7,643 nucleotides of DNA, taken from the NCBI GenBank assembly GCA_945788545.1, contig CALZMK010000061.1, positions 1 through 7,643 on the forward strand, in the 5' to 3' direction. Below the pieces are notes generated by a model, which ran no database searches, was not told the DNA's origin, and worked only from the letters and a program-made list of their open reading frames with translations. Of this stretch, positions 5,503 through 7,643 are shown piece after piece. The translations under genes and the position numbers were made by a program. The stretch's first letter is position 1, and every line of letters starts with the position of its first letter. This DNA comes from an uncultured Prevotella sp. (GTDB taxonomy: Bacteria; Bacteroidota; Bacteroidia; Bacteroidales; Bacteroidaceae).

Positions 5503-7643
5503 ATGAAGCGTATAATCATAATGTGTCTGATGGCAGTGGGCGTATGGCTCACTGCCCAGGCTGTAAATACAGTTACTCTGACTTCAGGACAAGGACATCC
5601 TGGTGATGAGGTGGAGGTTGCTGTCAACCTGTCCAACACTGACGAGGTGACGGCACTGGAGATACAGGTGCCCTTGAACGACATGTTGCGTTATGTGGAT
5701 GGTTCTGCCATTTTTAATGCAGAGCGTAGCAATGGCCACACACTGACTGCCTCTGCCAAAGACGGAAAGCTGAGTATCTGCGTTTACAGTCTGTCTCTTG
5801 CTCCTATAAAGGGAACTGATGGCGAGATATGCCGTTTCAAAGTAAAACTCGGCAAGGAACCTGCTGACTATGACCTGGTGCCTGATGTAGTATTGGGTGA
5901 TAAGAACGGCAATGCGGTAAGTTGTTCTGTGAATAAGGGTGTTGTCACCTTACTATCCCCCAAGATAGAGATTACTACACCCACACTGGCATATGGTCGA
6001 GTGCCCATACGAAGCAGCTACACCAAGACGCTGACAATACACAACGCTGGCAATGAACCTTTGGAGGTAAGCGATATTACCTTTGATGGCAATGACTTGT
6101 CGGCTTCTCCTGCTACATGCACCATTGCTGCTGGTACAACTAAGGATGTTGTTGTTACCTACGCTCCGATGCAAAGGGGTGATGTAACAAAGAATGTCAC
6201 TATCACCTCAAATGCCATCAATCCCAAGGTTGGTAAGGCAGTTGTCACTGCGCAGCCATACTCGATAAACGAACTGCATGTGCTACGCACAGAGGGAATT
6301 TCCGACGAGGAGGCTACGGTAGTGCTGAAGATGAACAACATGGAGCCTATAGCAGGTGCACAGTGTGCAATAAAATTGCCCGAGCAATTAATATACGTAG
6401 ATGGTAGTGCAAAGGCAGGTGCAAGGTGTGCAAATACAGGTCACAATGTTACGTCGAGCATGCAGGACGGTGTATTGACACTATTGCTTTATTCTGCATC
6501 TAATCAGGTAATTCCAGAGGGTGATGGAGAATTGATAACCTTCCGAGTACGCTTGAATGGTAATAGTGGCTGGTATAATATAAAACCAAATGAAGTGGTA
6601 TTGAGCAACTCTACTATGGAGAATATGGTATCGGCTACTTCTGGTGAATATGTTGTAATTAAGAGTCCATCGTACAATGGTGCAGATAAACTGGATATGG
6701 GTAGAGTTGCTGTTGCTGACAAGCAAACAGGCGCCTATACCATTACGAATACCGGAAAAGTAGATTTAGTTATAAATAAGGTTACTTTCTTGGCAGAAGG
6801 CTATGCTGTTGAAGATAGCTTACCTCTTGTCATTGCTCCATGGGAGAGTAAATCTCTCACAGTATCATATACTCCAAGCGAAGAGGGTGAGCATAAGACT
6901 ACTATGCAGATTTATACCAACGACCCAACAAAAAGAATGTTTTCTGTGTTGATTAGCGGTCAGGTGTATGAACCAAATACGATTAACGTAAGTGGTGAAA
7001 ACACAGCAGAAGGCTATCGTTTTGCCTTTGGCATGGATAATTATACGGATATCGTAGCTGTGCAGATGGATGTTTCGTGGTTACCAGGTATGAAGACCTC
7101 TATGGAACACTTCGTTCCTTCTGACCGTATCAAGAATCATTCTTATCAATTGACGGACTTGGGTAATGGTACTTATCAGGTGTTGATTTACTCCATGAAC
7201 AATGCTCCCATAGAGGGTTCTGAAGGGGCCTTGTTTACATTAAATTATAGTGCTACTGATAATACGGAATATAGAGACACAGAGCTACGTGTAACTGATA
7301 TCGTACTAAGTGATGCTAAAGGTAACAACTATGTTTCAGAATCGAATAGCAGTGCAATAGCATTATTTACCAATTTTGTTTTGCGTTTTGTAATAGAAGG
7401 CAAAACAATTACCGAACAAGTCGTTAAAGTAGGAACAGCTATTATTGCTCCCGAAGTAGAAGAGAGGATGGGTTATACTTTCTCTTGGGATGAACTTCCA
7501 GAAGTAATGCCAGCCAATGATATCGTTGTGAACGGCTCTTATACTGTGAACAAGTACTTCGTTACCTTTAAGATTGGAGATGAGGTTATAGCTTCAGACT
7601 CATTGGCATATGGTTCGGCGATTGTCGCTCCCGAAGTAGAAGA
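5503..7643 (+). CDS. Secreted multimodular cohesin-like / ASH-domain protein with Listeria-Bacteroides repeats (partial, C-terminus outside window)
   Basis: I translated 713 uninterrupted residues from ATG 5503 with no stop before the window edge. The start is supported by a signal peptide (MKRIII, hydrophobic core, cleavage near residue 18-20 after LTAQA). Three cohesin-like modules lie at about 21-152, 254-386 and 491-621. They share a pattern of D-x-x-x-V-x-V-x-L-S-N near the front of the first, YVDGSA in the first two, a 'YS-S---I--G-G-L--F-V' strand, and a terminal 'VVL-D--GN' strand. Two ASH/choice-of-anchor-D modules sit between them at about 154-250 and 390-488 (LTIHNAGNEPLEVSDITF, VVVTYAPMQRGDV; ITNTGKVDLVINKVTF, LTVSYTPSEEGEH). 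From residue 627, 60-residue Flg_new/InlB-B-type repeats start. No enzymatic motif is seen, so it looks like a structural or scaffold protein. It lies 24 bp after the dockerin-bearing protease, suggesting a cohesin-dockerin partnership. The ASH calls are firm; the cohesin calls are moderate and need profile confirmation. A T9SS tail or dockerin beyond the window is expected but unseen. Confidence 0.85.
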   Translation, partial: MKRIIIMCLMAVGVWLTAQAVNTVTLTSGQGHPGDEVEVAVNLSNTDEVTALEIQVPLNDMLRYVDGSAIFNAERSNGHTLTASAKDGKLSICVYSLSLAPIKGTDGEICRFKVKLGKEPADYDLVPDVVLGDKNGNAVSCSVNKGVVTLLSPKIEITTPTLAYGRVPIRSSYTKTLTIHNAGNEPLEVSDITFDGNDLSASPATCTIAAGTTKDVVVTYAPMQRGDVTKNVTITSNAINPKVGKAVVTAQPYSINELHVLRTEGISDEEATVVLKMNNMEPIAGAQCAIKLPEQLIYVDGSAKAGARCANTGHNVTSSMQDGVLTLLLYSASNQVIPEGDGELITFRVRLNGNSGWYNIKPNEVVLSNSTMENMVSATSGEYVVIKSPSYNGADKLDMGRVAVADKQTGAYTITNTGKVDLVINKVTFLAEGYAVEDSLPLVIAPWESKSLTVSYTPSEEGEHKTTMQIYTNDPTKRMFSVLISGQVYEPNTINVSGENTAEGYRFAFGMDNYTDIVAVQMDVSWLPGMKTSMEHFVPSDRIKNHSYQLTDLGNGTYQVLIYSMNNAPIEGSEGALFTLNYSATDNTEYRDTELRVTDIVLSDAKGNNYVSESNSSAIALFTNFVLRFVIEGKTITEQVVKVGTAIIAPEVEERMGYTFSWDELPEVMPANDIVVNGSYTVNKYFVTFKIGDEVIASDSLAYGSAIVAPEVE
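7381..7643 (+). repeat. Start of 180-bp (60-residue) Listeria-Bacteroides-type tandem repeats
   Basis: Residues 627-686 (from LRFVIEG, through IIAPEVEERMGYTFSW, to MPANDIVVNGSYTVNKY) restart at 687 (VTFKIGDE, through IVAPEVE). This is the Flg_new / InlB B-repeat pattern: a strand, a G-x-x-I-x-x-P turn, GYTF-W, then a PA-DI-V-G-Y ending. The DNA string GCTCCCGAAGTAGAAGA is identical at 7447-7463 and 7627-7643, exactly 180 bp apart. The second unit is cut by the window edge, and more copies probably follow. Such repeats usually act as surface stalks or spacers. Confidence 0.7.

Noticed and set aside
5382..5606. Plus-strand 74-residue frame spanning the gene junction
   Set aside because: It overlaps the T9SS tail in another frame and the signal peptide of the next gene; both flanking genes are strongly supported.

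Overview
The window looks like Bacteroidota, most likely order Bacteroidales (Prevotella/Bacteroides-like). The reasons are a type IX secretion (T9SS) C-terminal sorting domain, promoters of the TTTG-N19-TAnnTTTG kind, A/T-rich sequence instead of Shine-Dalgarno sites before the starts, and secreted proteins built from dockerin, cohesin-like and ASH/choice-of-anchor-D modules. Genus is inferred from overall character only.

Layout. Positions 1-689 (minus strand) hold the N-terminal 229 residues of an integral-membrane acyltransferase of the acyltransferase-3 family; its C-terminus lies outside the window. Positions 690-1389 carry no convincing protein gene but are dense in signals. A 71-bp element occurs twice at an 84-bp period (750-820, 834-904), and each copy carries a minus-strand promoter reading toward the acyltransferase. 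A plus-strand promoter candidate (955-982) is followed by a roughly 400-nt leader. That leader has strong long-range complementarity, competing stems and a terminator-like hairpin with a T-run (1271-1305), 85 bp before the next start codon. Positions 1390-5478 (plus) encode a 1362-residue secreted subtilisin-like (S8) protease with prodomain, catalytic domain, beta-rich region, beta-helix-like region, Fn3-like module, complete dockerin, cohesin-like segment and T9SS tail. After 24 bp comes a second secreted protein (5503 to beyond 7643). It is built from three cohesin-like modules interleaved with two ASH/choice-of-anchor-D modules, then Listeria-Bacteroides (Flg_new/InlB-B type) 60-residue repeats that run off the window.

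How it may work together. The protease has a dockerin and its likely operon partner has several cohesin-like modules. The natural hypothesis is a cellulosome-like surface assembly built around a protease rather than glycosidases, exported by Sec plus T9SS and possibly controlled by transcription attenuation in the long leader. Pairing specificity and leader function are inferences. The protease catalytic residues, dockerin calcium loops, T9SS tail and RNA complementarities are read directly from the sequence.
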